Positions 32,461-39,791 of a stretch of 64,000 nt of DNA are shown piece after piece. The position numbers were made by a program, and so were the translations under genes. Positions within the stretch are counted from its first letter, which is position 1; each line of letters starts with the position of its first letter. The notes beneath the pieces were generated by a model. That model saw only the letters and a program-made list of their open reading frames with translations. It was not told the origin of the DNA and made no database searches. The DNA comes from Planococcus sp. MB-3u-03 (GTDB taxonomy: Bacteria > Bacillota > Bacilli > Bacillales_A > Planococcaceae), in the NCBI RefSeq assembly GCF_002833405.1, contig NZ_CP025135.1, positions 1,035,501 through 1,099,500 of the forward strand. The letters run 5' to 3'.

Positions 32461-33333
32461 CTAGGCTGCGATTAGATGACTTCGGTATTGTGCCGGAGTC
32501 ATCTTTTTTAGGTTCCATTGTTTGCGCGTTCCGTTGTAATACTCCATGTATTCATCCACCAGCCCCTTTAATTCGGCTAGGCTGGTCGCTTGTTTAAACT
32601 CGACTTCATCTTTAAAGTGACCAAAAAACGATTCGATGGGGGCGTTGTCGAGACAGTTGCCCCTGCGGGACATCGATTGGGTCAATTTCATTTTCTTCAC
32701 GCGTCGTTGGTATTCGGGGTGGGTGTAGTGGAAGCCTTGATCGGAATGGATCATCGCTTCCGGGTGAACATTGTCATCCAATGCTTCCTTCAGTTTTTGT
32801 AACGTGCGGTACACAATTTCCATCGTAAGCGTCGTCGTCACTTCGTAGGCGACGATTTCGCGGGTGGCGATATCTTTTACAGCGGACAGATACGCCATTT
32901 GTCCCGACCGGTTCGGTAGATACGTGATATCCGTGACGAAGACCTTGCCGGGTTCGTCTAGTTTAAACTTACGGTCTAACAGGTTTGGACAGACGGCGTG
33001 TTCCTGTGTGGCTTTGGCGATTTGCTTATAAGGATTCGCTCGCCGGATTTTGGCAAAGAGATTGAATTTGCGCATAAGGCGCAGAATCTTCTTGTGATTC
33101 ATCGGGGTTTCCAGCAGTTCCGTAAGGATCATGTAAAAGGTGCGATACCCGACTTTCCCACGATGCGCATCGTAGATGCTTTTCAGCAACAGGTAATCTT
33201 CATAGTCCTGTTCTTCGCGAATGGCGTGCTGTTCCACTTTCTTCAGCCAAGCATAGTAGCCACTTCGACTGACTTCCGCTGTCTGGCAGAGGGCATCCAC
33301 CATATTCTTCAGTTGGAATTTCCGGACCACCAC
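32461..33333 (-). CDS. IS3-family transposase OrfB (DDE integrase core)
   Basis: The 290-residue catalytic part of the transposase. It has the HTH_21 segment SRSGYYAWLKK near the start and the rve core with the DDE triad: Asp in VTDITYLP, Asp in MIHSDQGFHYTHP and Glu in RGNCLDNAPIESFFGH. The C-terminal YNGTRKQWNLKKMTPAQYR is typical. GTG at 33333 is the first start codon in frame. The frame is open upstream across the orfA stop, so the active enzyme is probably an OrfAB fusion made by -1 frameshifting near the AAGAAACG at the end of orfA. It appears intact. Confidence 0.93.
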   Translation of the reverse strand: MVVRKFQLKNMVDALCQTAEVSRSGYYAWLKKVEQHAIREEQDYEDYLLLKSIYDAHRGKVGYRTFYMILTELLETPMNHKKILRLMRKFNLFAKIRRANPYKQIAKATQEHAVCPNLLDRKFKLDEPGKVFVTDITYLPNRSGQMAYLSAVKDIATREIVAYEVTTTLTMEIVYRTLQKLKEALDDNVHPEAMIHSDQGFHYTHPEYQRRVKKMKLTQSMSRRGNCLDNAPIESFFGHFKDEVEFKQATSLAELKGLVDEYMEYYNGTRKQWNLKKMTPAQYRSHLIAA

Positions 33334-33362
33334 ATTGATCGCTTCGAATTTTTCCGCTGGGG

Positions 33363-33788
33363 TCAGCTGCGTTTCTTCGCCTGCCTCTCGAGTTCCTCGA
33401 GCTTTTTTAGCAACTCATTTTCGGCTTCCAGGTATTTTATGCGCGCTTCCGCCTTTTCCAACTTTTTCTCGGCAGAGAGCTTTTGGGTAGACGGCCGGCC
33501 GGTACTGCCTTTTCCACGGCGCTCTTCCCAAAACCCTTCTTCGCCGTAAAGTCGGAACGTTTTCCGCCAACGTTTTAATGTCTCTTTCGGTTTGTCCGAT
33601 CCAATTACCGTCAGGTCAAATCCATTTTCGGCAAAAATTTGCGCCGGACCTTTGCCCTGCAAGTTTTCATTGACGGCTTTCACCTTAAATTCAGGTGTGT
33701 ATTGAATCGTTCGATCCGAGACCGTTTTGACATTCGGATTCGCTTCCAATGTGCGTCGTTGATGTTCGTTAAAGATGATTTTACTCAT
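33363..33788 (-). CDS. IS3-family transposase OrfA (helix-turn-helix and leucine zipper)
   Basis: A 141-residue DNA-binding subunit beginning MSKIIFNEHQRRTLEAN. The helix-turn-helix region (YTPEFKVKAVNENLQGKGPAQIFAENGFDL) is followed by a basic RRGKGSTGRPST stretch and a coiled coil KLEKAEARIKYLEAENELLKKL for multimerisation. An upstream in-frame extension to 33884 reaches into the element end and lacks a ribosome site; AGGTTGTC-type sequence precedes the ATG at 33788. orfB overlaps in the -1 frame. Confidence 0.9.
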   Translation of the reverse strand: MSKIIFNEHQRRTLEANPNVKTVSDRTIQYTPEFKVKAVNENLQGKGPAQIFAENGFDLTVIGSDKPKETLKRWRKTFRLYGEEGFWEERRGKGSTGRPSTQKLSAEKKLEKAEARIKYLEAENELLKKLEELERQAKKRS

Positions 33789-33844
33789 GACAACCTCTCC
33801 CGTTCCAGTAGATATGTTCAGTATACCGGGGTCTGAAAACAGAA

Positions 33845-33899
33845 AAAACCCCAAATGGGGGGCACTTTTTAAAGTGTCTACCATTTGGGGTTCAGTTCA
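33845..33899 (-). repeat. Right terminal inverted repeat of the IS3 element with end hairpin
   Basis: The terminal 24 bp (33876-33899) form the inverted repeat. Its CCATTTGGGG also pairs with CCCCAAATGG at about 33849-33858, so the right end can fold into a hairpin. Such end structures block read-through transcription into transposase genes. Confidence 0.75.
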
Positions 33900-33919
33900 A
33901 GAAAAATGCAGGGGATTTT

Positions 33920-35220
33920 TTAATGCGGTGCAATGAGAATCTGGATCGTGAACAGCACAGCAAAAATATAAAGGATCGGGTGGACGGATTTCCATTTGCC
34001 TTTGAAGATCTTCATGAGCGGGTAAGAGATAAACCCAAGTGCAATGCCGGTTGCGATGCTTGATGTGAGCGGCATGGCGAGAACGATCAGAAACGCCGGG
34101 AACGCTTCATCGAATTGATCCCAGTCGATTTGCTTGACGGCGCCGATCATTAAGCTGCCGACGATGATAAGAGCGGGAGCGGTGATGGCGGCGACGCCGG
34201 AAAGGGAGCCGACGAGCGGCCCGAAAAAGGCGGCTGCGATGAACAGGATGGCGACGGTCAAAGTCGTGAGCCCCGTGCGCCCGCCTGCAGCGACGCCGGC
34301 GGAAGATTCGACATAAGCGCTGGTCGGGCTTGTGCCGACCATGGCGCCTGCACTGGCGGCAACCGAATCGGCGAGAAGCGCCTGGCGCACGCGTGGCAGT
34401 TTATTGTCTTTCATGAGCCCTGCTTGTTTCGCGACACCGATCATCGTTCCGGTTGTGTCGAAGAGCGTGACGAGCAGGAATGAGAACACGACGCCGTAGA
34501 GGCCGAATTCAGCGACGAGCAGGAAGGCTTCGATGGGATTCCAGACGATGATGCCTTCCGGAAGCGACGGCAATTTCATGAAGCCTTCCGCAAACTTTAA
34601 TTGCCCGGTGAAGAAGGCGATGATGCCGGTTGCGATCATGCCGAAGAAAATCCCGCCATGAATGTTCAAGGACATGAAGATGAGCGTGATGGCAAGCCCT
34701 GCGAGTGTCAATGCGACAGGCGGCGAAGTCAGGTCACCGAGCCCGACGAGATTCGCTTCATTGGCAACGATCAATCCGCTGAGGCGCATGCCGATAAAGG
34801 CGATGAACAAGCCGATGCCTGCCGTGATGGCGTGTTTCAAATTTTCCGGAATGGCTTCAATCAAGATTTTCCGCATTGAGGTTAGAGACAACGCGACAAA
34901 CAGCAATCCGGAAACGAAGACTGCGGCAAAAGCAGTCGTATAATCAATGGCGCCGTCAGAGGCGAGCACCATGGAAGTGAAATATGCGTTAAGCCCCATG
35001 CCCGGCGCGATGGCAATCGGGTAATTGGCGAGCAGTGCCATCCACAATGTGCCGATAACTGCTGCTATGATGGTGGCAAGAAAAACCTGATCGAACGGAA
35101 CGCCGGCAGCACCTAAAATCACCGGGTTGACGATGACGATATAAGCCATCGTCAAAAATGTCGTCATACCGGCAGTGATCTCGGTTCTGACGTCAGTTCC
35201 GTGTTCTTTAACTGAAACAT
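33920..35220 (-). CDS. NCS2-family purine permease (PbuG/PbuO-like), frameshifted at codon 4-5
   Basis: A 12-14 helix nucleobase transporter for hypoxanthine/guanine or adenine. Family motifs: TEITAGMTTFLTMAYIVIVNP, APGMGLNAYF, FDTTGTMIGVA and the substrate-site region TSAYVESSAGVAAGGRTGLT. The proper start is the ATG at 35220 after AAGGAGG, giving MFQLKEHGTDVRTEI, but one T of the plus-strand run at 35207-35209 is missing (TTTT expected). This throws the start out of frame; the longer in-frame upstream start at 35293 is an artefact. The restored protein is about 433 residues. A PurR-like operator lies upstream. Confidence 0.9.
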
Positions 35221-35237
35221 GGAATATCCTCCTTATA

Positions 35238-35281
35238 AACACGAACATTTTGAACAACACGTTTAATAATATTCGTTTTAA
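35238..35281 (-). promoter_or_regulatory. Candidate PurR operator (paired PurBoxes) of the purine permease
   Basis: CGAACATT (from 35242) and AATATTCG (ending 35275) are inverted half-sites with A/T-rich flanks, resembling two PurBoxes of the CGAAC type. CGAA and TTCG are 26 nt apart, against the 24-25 nt expected from the B. subtilis PurBox consensus. The placement 20-60 bp upstream of a purine transporter fits PurR repression. Confidence 0.6.
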
Positions 35282-35375
35282 TATCGGATGCAAGAGCTTT
35301 TCTCAATCTGGTGGCGAATAGTCGAAATTCCTTTCGACAATTTGTACAATGGAAAAGAACAGGAGGAGAATTTTT

Positions 35376-36206
35376 ATGAATCTGACGATTGAATCAACAA
35401 AAACCTTACATAATGGAGTGGAAATGCCGCGTTTCGGCCTTGGCGTCTACAAGATGACCGATAAAGGAGCGGCGGTCGAAGCGATGGTAAAAGCGATCCA
35501 AACAGGTTATAAAGCGATCGATACCGCTACAGTATATGACAACGAAGCAGAAGTCGGGGAAGCAATCCGTGCAGGAGACGTGCCGCGTGAAAAGCTGTTC
35601 ATCACGTCGAAAGTATGGAATACCGACCAGGGCTACGACCAGACCTTGCGTGCATTCGAAGCTTCATTGAAACGGCTGGATATGGACTATCTGGATCTGT
35701 ATTTGACACATTGGGCGATCCCCGACACGTTCGAGGAAACCTACCGGGCGATCGAGCGGCTCTATGATGAAAAATTAATCCGTGCAGCTGGGGTATCCAA
35801 CCATCAGCAGCATCACCTGGAGAAGATTTTGGGCAAGGCCAATACGAAACCGATGGTCAACCAGATCGAGTTGCATCCGCAATTGACGCAGGAGTCACTG
35901 CGCGAATTTTGTGCGGTACAAGACATTGCGGTCACTTCCTGGTCGCCGCTTGCGAGAGGGCGCCTGCTCGAAGATCCGGTGCTGTCGGAAATCGGCGAAA
36001 AGTACGGGAAATCCATCGCGCAGACCATCATTCGCTGGCATCTCCAGAATGACTTGATTGTCATCCCTAAATCGGTGACGCCGTCGCGCATCGTTGAAAA
36101 TGCCGATGTTTTTGATTTTGAATTAAGTGAAGAAGAGATGAAACAGATTTCAGCGCTTAACCAGGATTGGCGCAGCGGAACCCATCCGGATGAAATCAAA
36201 GTTTAA
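35376..36206 (+). CDS. Aldo/keto reductase (YvgN/YtbE-like)
   Basis: A 276-residue NADPH-dependent reductase of the AKR5 type that reduces aldehydes such as glyoxal and methylglyoxal. The catalytic tetrad is visible: Asp and Tyr in AIDTATVYDNEAEVG, Lys in FITSKVW and His in LDLYLTHWAI. The C-terminal cofactor loop VIPKSVTPSRIVENADVF is typical. The ATG at 35376 has AGGAGGAG upstream; the in-frame ATG at 35349 lies before the ribosome site. It is monocistronic with its own terminator. Confidence 0.93.
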   Translation: MNLTIESTKTLHNGVEMPRFGLGVYKMTDKGAAVEAMVKAIQTGYKAIDTATVYDNEAEVGEAIRAGDVPREKLFITSKVWNTDQGYDQTLRAFEASLKRLDMDYLDLYLTHWAIPDTFEETYRAIERLYDEKLIRAAGVSNHQQHHLEKILGKANTKPMVNQIELHPQLTQESLREFCAVQDIAVTSWSPLARGRLLEDPVLSEIGEKYGKSIAQTIIRWHLQNDLIVIPKSVTPSRIVENADVFDFELSEEEMKQISALNQDWRSGTHPDEIKV

Positions 36207-36207
36207 G

Positions 36208-36241
36208 AAAAAAGGCCAGCGAATGGGTTCGCTGGCCTTTT
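36208..36241. terminator. Bidirectional terminator between aldo/keto reductase and pseudouridine synthase genes
   Basis: AAAAGGCCAGCGAA and TTCGCTGGCCTTTT form a perfect stem. Confidence 0.92.
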
Positions 36242-36242
36242 G

Positions 36243-37085
36243 CTATTGTTTTGCTTCGATATCGATTTGCTGACCGGTAAATGGGTGTTTAAAAGCGATA
36301 CGGAATGCGTGCAGGAAGTATTCGCCGTCTTCAGTCGGCGGCCCTCCGTACAATTCATCGCCGATGATCGGGTGTTTGACGTGCGATAAATGGGCGCGGA
36401 TTTGATGCGTGCGCCCCGTCTCCAGAGTTAAATGAAGCAGGGAGCGGCCGTCTGCACGGTTGATGACCTGGTAATGGGTGACGGCGCTTTGCCCGTTCGG
36501 CGATACGCGGCGGCGCGTAGCGTGATGGCGGTCGCGGCCGAGCGGGAAGTCGAGCGTCCCGGATTGCCCGCGGACCAAGCCTTTGACGAGTGCTTCGTAT
36601 TCACGCTGAACAAGCTTTTGTTCAACCATCCGGTCCATGACGTTTTTGGCGATCGGGTGTTTTGCCAATAGCAACACGCCGGAAGTGCCTTGGTCAAGCC
36701 GGTGGATATGTTCGATATATGAACCGCCGGATTGCTGGACGTAAGCCATCAAGCCGTTGATGAATGTATCATCCTGGTGGTTGTCGTTCGGGTGGGTGGC
36801 GAGCCCTTTTGGTTTATTGGCGATGATGAAGTGCTCATCTTCAAATAAAATCTCGGGTTCGATCGATGGGTTGGGCTGGTACGGCGACTCAGCTTGGGGA
36901 ATCGTAACAGTCAATTCCGTCCCTTTGTCGAGCGGTTCCTGCCAGCGCGGTTCTGTGCCATCGGCTAGGCGGATGCCTTTGGCCATGCGCAGTTCGTGCA
37001 CGGTCTTTTTGCCAAGGCCCCATTCGTTTTTCAATAAGTCCGTGACGGTCATGCCTTGTTCCGGAATTTGGTAAGTCCAATTCAT
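36243..37085 (-). CDS. RluA-family pseudouridine synthase
   Basis: A 280-residue enzyme that isomerises uridine to pseudouridine in rRNA or tRNA. The catalytic Asp is in HRLDQGTSGVLLLAK. Other family motifs are NKPKGLATHPN, LETGRTHQIRAHLSH and HPIIGDELYGG. The N-terminal S4-like region (MTVTDLLKNEWGLGKKTVHELRMAKGI) binds RNA. ATG at 37085 is eight bases after GGAGG; the adjacent ATG at 37088 is an alternative. Which RNA position it modifies cannot be told; RluD-type 23S sites are most likely. Confidence 0.92.
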   Translation of the reverse strand: MNWTYQIPEQGMTVTDLLKNEWGLGKKTVHELRMAKGIRLADGTEPRWQEPLDKGTELTVTIPQAESPYQPNPSIEPEILFEDEHFIIANKPKGLATHPNDNHQDDTFINGLMAYVQQSGGSYIEHIHRLDQGTSGVLLLAKHPIAKNVMDRMVEQKLVQREYEALVKGLVRGQSGTLDFPLGRDRHHATRRRVSPNGQSAVTHYQVINRADGRSLLHLTLETGRTHQIRAHLSHVKHPIIGDELYGGPPTEDGEYFLHAFRIAFKHPFTGQQIDIEAKQ

Positions 37086-37100
37086 CATACAGTCCTCCAT

Positions 37101-37137
37101 AAAAACGGGATCATGCGCGCGGCACATGATCCCGTTT
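37101..37137 (-). terminator. Terminator after the thioredoxin-like gene
   Basis: AAACGGGATCATG and CATGATCCCGTTT pair; on the minus strand the stem is followed by TTTTT. Confidence 0.88.
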
Positions 37138-37141
37138 CAGT

Positions 37142-37612
37142 TTATTTTTTCACGACTTCCTGGAAAAATTGTTCGATATTCTCTTTCGGCTGTGCGCCTG
37201 TCCAGCGGGCAACTTCCTGCCCGTCTTCATAATGGACAAGTGTCGGTGTCGCTTCAAGTGCATAATCAGACCAGCCTTGCTCAAATTCGAGCAGGTTGTA
37301 TTGAAGCACCTCGACATCCATATCATCTGCGACAGGCATCAAGATCGGTGTTGTCTGCTGGCAGAATTGGCAAGTCGGGCTGAAGAAATAGACAGTCGTC
37401 GGATCGCCGCTTTGGATCTGTTCGTTCACATCTTCCGGCAATGCGATGTTCTGGTAGTTTTCGTCATCGAGCTGATCGATGGTGGCCGGGTTCAAATCAT
37501 CCGTGCCGTACGGGTTGTCTGCCAGTTTCTCGTCTTGCGATTGATTGGTCAAAAAGACGATCAAGGCAAAAATGGCAAGTACGACGCCGGCGATAATCAG
37601 CAATTTTTTCAT
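37142..37612 (-). CDS. Membrane-anchored thioredoxin-family protein
   Basis: A 156-residue protein with an N-terminal signal anchor (LLIIAGVVLAIFALIVFLT) and an extracytoplasmic thioredoxin fold. The redox site is CQFC in FFSPTCQFCQQTTP; the cis-Pro lies in ATPTLVHYEDG. It should act as a thiol-disulfide oxidant or reductant outside the membrane. It starts one base after the stop of the DsbB-like gene, so the two form an operon. The pair resembles BdbA/BdbD-BdbC systems, where the membrane partner reoxidises the thioredoxin-like protein. Confidence 0.9.
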   Translation of the reverse strand: MKKLLIIAGVVLAIFALIVFLTNQSQDEKLADNPYGTDDLNPATIDQLDDENYQNIALPEDVNEQIQSGDPTTVYFFSPTCQFCQQTTPILMPVADDMDVEVLQYNLLEFEQGWSDYALEATPTLVHYEDGQEVARWTGAQPKENIEQFFQEVVKK

Positions 37613-37613
37613 C

Positions 37614-38039
37614 TTATTGTTCCTCCTTCAATGATTTCCACAGATAAACACTCGTTCCGGCAATCAAAGCGAATGCGATGAGCGCGAGAAACGGGATGGT
37701 GATGAATCCGAGGTAATTGATATATTCCCCTGTGCATGGGACTTGCCCGCATGACGGTGCGGAATCCGATAAGAACCGGAGTTTTTGGATGCCGTAATGA
37801 TACAGCGAAACCGAGCCGCCGATGACGGACAGCACGAGCGAAGTCATTGCGATGCGCGGGTTTTTCTGCACATAGGCAACGCCGAGCACAAAGACGAGGG
37901 GATACATGAAGATGCGCTGCACCCAGCACAGCTCACACGGAATGTACCCGCGCACTTGGGAAAAATACAGCGAGCCAAGTGTCGCAACTAGGGACACCGC
38001 CCACATGAACAGCAAACTGTTTTCTTGACGCTTCGTCAT
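37614..38039 (-). CDS. bdbC: Disulfide bond formation protein BdbC (DsbB family)
   Basis: A 141-residue quinone-linked membrane oxidoreductase with four membrane helices. The first catalytic pair is Cys-Cys in IPCELCWVQR after helix 1. The second is in SAPSCGQVPCTGEY in the second outer loop. It oxidises the partner thioredoxin-like protein encoded just downstream. The ATG at 38039 has GAGGG eight bases upstream; in-frame codons further upstream lack a ribosome site and run into the divergent gene's promoter region. Confidence 0.94.
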   Translation of the reverse strand: MTKRQENSLLFMWAVSLVATLGSLYFSQVRGYIPCELCWVQRIFMYPLVFVLGVAYVQKNPRIAMTSLVLSVIGGSVSLYHYGIQKLRFLSDSAPSCGQVPCTGEYINYLGFITIPFLALIAFALIAGTSVYLWKSLKEEQ

Positions 38040-38171
38040 CTTTTGTCCCTCTTTTCCGGAAAGCTTTCCTTTTGAAGTATAATTCTTAAAACCATACAAG
38101 TAAAATAATATCAACAACCGGGCGTATGGGCTATAATTAACTTTGAAACTTTTGTGAAGGAGCGCGGTAAC

Positions 38172-39716
38172 GTGGCAGAACAATTCGATTTATCCCATTT
38201 TGAAAAAAGCATGATCATCCGTGAGATGAGCTATGCTGATATACCTGCCATTCTGGAAATGCAGCAGCTTTGCTTTCCGGGCATGGAACCTTGGAAAGAA
38301 GAGCAGCTCAGAAGCCATTTAGGCGTTTTTGCACAAGGGCAGATCGTCGCGGAACTTGACGGCAAAGTAATCGGCTCCTGCTCGAGCCTATTGATTAATT
38401 TTGATGAATACGATGACCGCCATACATGGGACGATGTCACAGACGGCGGCTATATAACGAACCATAACCAAGATGGCTATAATATGTACGGCATTGAAGT
38501 CATGGTGCATCCTGAATACCGCCGCATGCAAGTCGGGCAGCGTTTGTACGAAGCGCGCAAGGAACTCGCGCGTGAATTGAACTTGAAATCGATCATCATC
38601 GGCGGGCGCATCCCGAACTACCATAAACACGCAGACGAAATGTCGCCGCGTGAATACGTCGATTCGGTGTCACGCCATAAAATCTATGATCCGGTGCTGA
38701 CGTTCCAATTGATGAACGGTTTCCAGCTCATGCGGATCAACCCAGGCTATTTGCAGGACGATAAAGCATCGGGCAAATACGCAACGCTTATGGAGTGGAA
38801 CAATGTCGATTACAAACCGATCTCCAAGCGCCATTTCAAGACGAGTCTGCCTGTGCGGATCTGTGTCGTCCAATATTTGATGCGTGCCATCAATTCATTC
38901 GACGATTTGGCGAACCAGGTCGAGTACTTTGTCGACGTGGCCTCCGATGCGCATTCGGACTTCGTCGTGTTCCCGGAAATCTTCACGACGCAATTGATGT
39001 CGTTCTTGAATGAACCATCGCCGAGCCAAGCGGTCCGCAAACTGACGGAATTCACTCCTCAGTATATCGAGCTGTTCACGGATCTCGCCGTCCGCTATAA
39101 CGTCAACATCATCGGCGGCTCGCATTTCGTTAAAGAAGAAGACGATGAGATTTACAACATCGCATATTTGTTCCGTCGCGATGGTTCAATCGATAAACAG
39201 TACAAGATCCATATCACGCCGAATGAACGTAAATGGTGGGGCATTTCAGCAGGCGACTCCGTGCGCGTCTTCGATACGGATTGCGGCAAGATCGCCATCC
39301 AGATCTGCTACGACATCGAGTTCCCGGAACTGGCCCGCATCGCCACCGATATGGGCGCCAATATCATATTCTCGCCGTTCTGTACGGAAGACCGCCAAGG
39401 CTATTTACGCGTGCGTTATTGTGCACAGGCCCGCGCAGTCGAGAACCAGATCTACACAGTCATTTCCGGAACGGTCGGAAACTTGCCGCAAACGGAAAAC
39501 ATGGATATCCAATATGCCCAGTCCGGCATCTTCGCGCCGTCTGATTTCGAATTTGCGCGTGATGGCATCGTCGGAGAGACCAATCCGAACCTGGAAATGG
39601 TGTTGATCGGGGATGTTGACCTTGAAATCCTCAGACGCCAACGCCAAGACGGCACTGTCAAGCAGTTGAAGGACCGCCGCCATGACGTCTACCGTGTTGA
39701 ATATAAACAAGATTAA
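38172..39716 (+). CDS. yhcX: GNAT acetyltransferase / carbon-nitrogen hydrolase fusion (YhcX)
   Basis: A two-domain protein of 514 residues. The N-terminal half is a GNAT N-acetyltransferase with the acetyl-CoA loop RRMQVGQRLYEAR. The C-terminal half (from about residue 225) is a nitrilase-superfamily amidase with the Glu-Lys-Cys triad: Glu in VVFPEIFTTQ, Lys in YKIHITPNE and Cys in IQICYDIEFPE. The fusion equals B. subtilis YhcX, where it lies near pgcA-yhcY-yhcZ as here. GTG at 38172 with AAGGAG upstream gives the family N-terminus AEQFDLSHFEKSMIIREM. Its substrate is unknown, perhaps an acylated amide. Confidence 0.93.
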   Translation: MAEQFDLSHFEKSMIIREMSYADIPAILEMQQLCFPGMEPWKEEQLRSHLGVFAQGQIVAELDGKVIGSCSSLLINFDEYDDRHTWDDVTDGGYITNHNQDGYNMYGIEVMVHPEYRRMQVGQRLYEARKELARELNLKSIIIGGRIPNYHKHADEMSPREYVDSVSRHKIYDPVLTFQLMNGFQLMRINPGYLQDDKASGKYATLMEWNNVDYKPISKRHFKTSLPVRICVVQYLMRAINSFDDLANQVEYFVDVASDAHSDFVVFPEIFTTQLMSFLNEPSPSQAVRKLTEFTPQYIELFTDLAVRYNVNIIGGSHFVKEEDDEIYNIAYLFRRDGSIDKQYKIHITPNERKWWGISAGDSVRVFDTDCGKIAIQICYDIEFPELARIATDMGANIIFSPFCTEDRQGYLRVRYCAQARAVENQIYTVISGTVGNLPQTENMDIQYAQSGIFAPSDFEFARDGIVGETNPNLEMVLIGDVDLEILRRQRQDGTVKQLKDRRHDVYRVEYKQD

Positions 39717-39720
39717 CTTT

Positions 39721-39748
39721 AGCCGCTCCGAATCGGGGCGGCTTTTTT
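39721..39748 (+). terminator. Terminator after yhcX
   Basis: AGCCGCTCCG and CGGGGCGGCTTTTTT form the stem. Confidence 0.88.
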
Positions 39749-39791
39749 GCGGAAAATTTGGTAAACTGATAAGTAATTGGAGGGATGAACC

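Larger units (their letters stand above)
32414..33899 (-). mobile_element. IS3-family insertion sequence (IS150-like)
   Basis: A 1,486-bp element bounded by imperfect 24-bp terminal inverted repeats. The left end is TGAACTGAGCCCCATTTAGT (32414 on). The right end, read inward, is TGAACTGAACCCCAAATGGT (33899 back). Both ends show the TG...CA termini of the IS3 family. It encodes orfA and orfB on the minus strand. The flanks (AAAA left, AGAA right) do not form a clean target duplication. The element lies between a small membrane gene and the 3' end of the purine permease gene. Confidence 0.9.

Noticed and set aside
35221..35293. N-terminal extension of the purine permease (HPILKRILLNVLFKMFVFIRRIF)
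   Set aside because: It reads through the ribosome site and PurR-like operator and exists only because of a one-base deletion after the true start.
35221..35348. Purine riboswitch upstream of the permease
   Set aside because: No conserved purine-aptamer core or terminator is seen; the inverted CGAAC half-sites fit PurR better.
36432..36671. Antisense open frames within gene bodies (for example here opposite the pseudouridine synthase, also in pgcA, ygaD and the C45 genes)
   Set aside because: They mirror the codon structure of a well-supported gene on the other strand and have no ribosome site or family resemblance.
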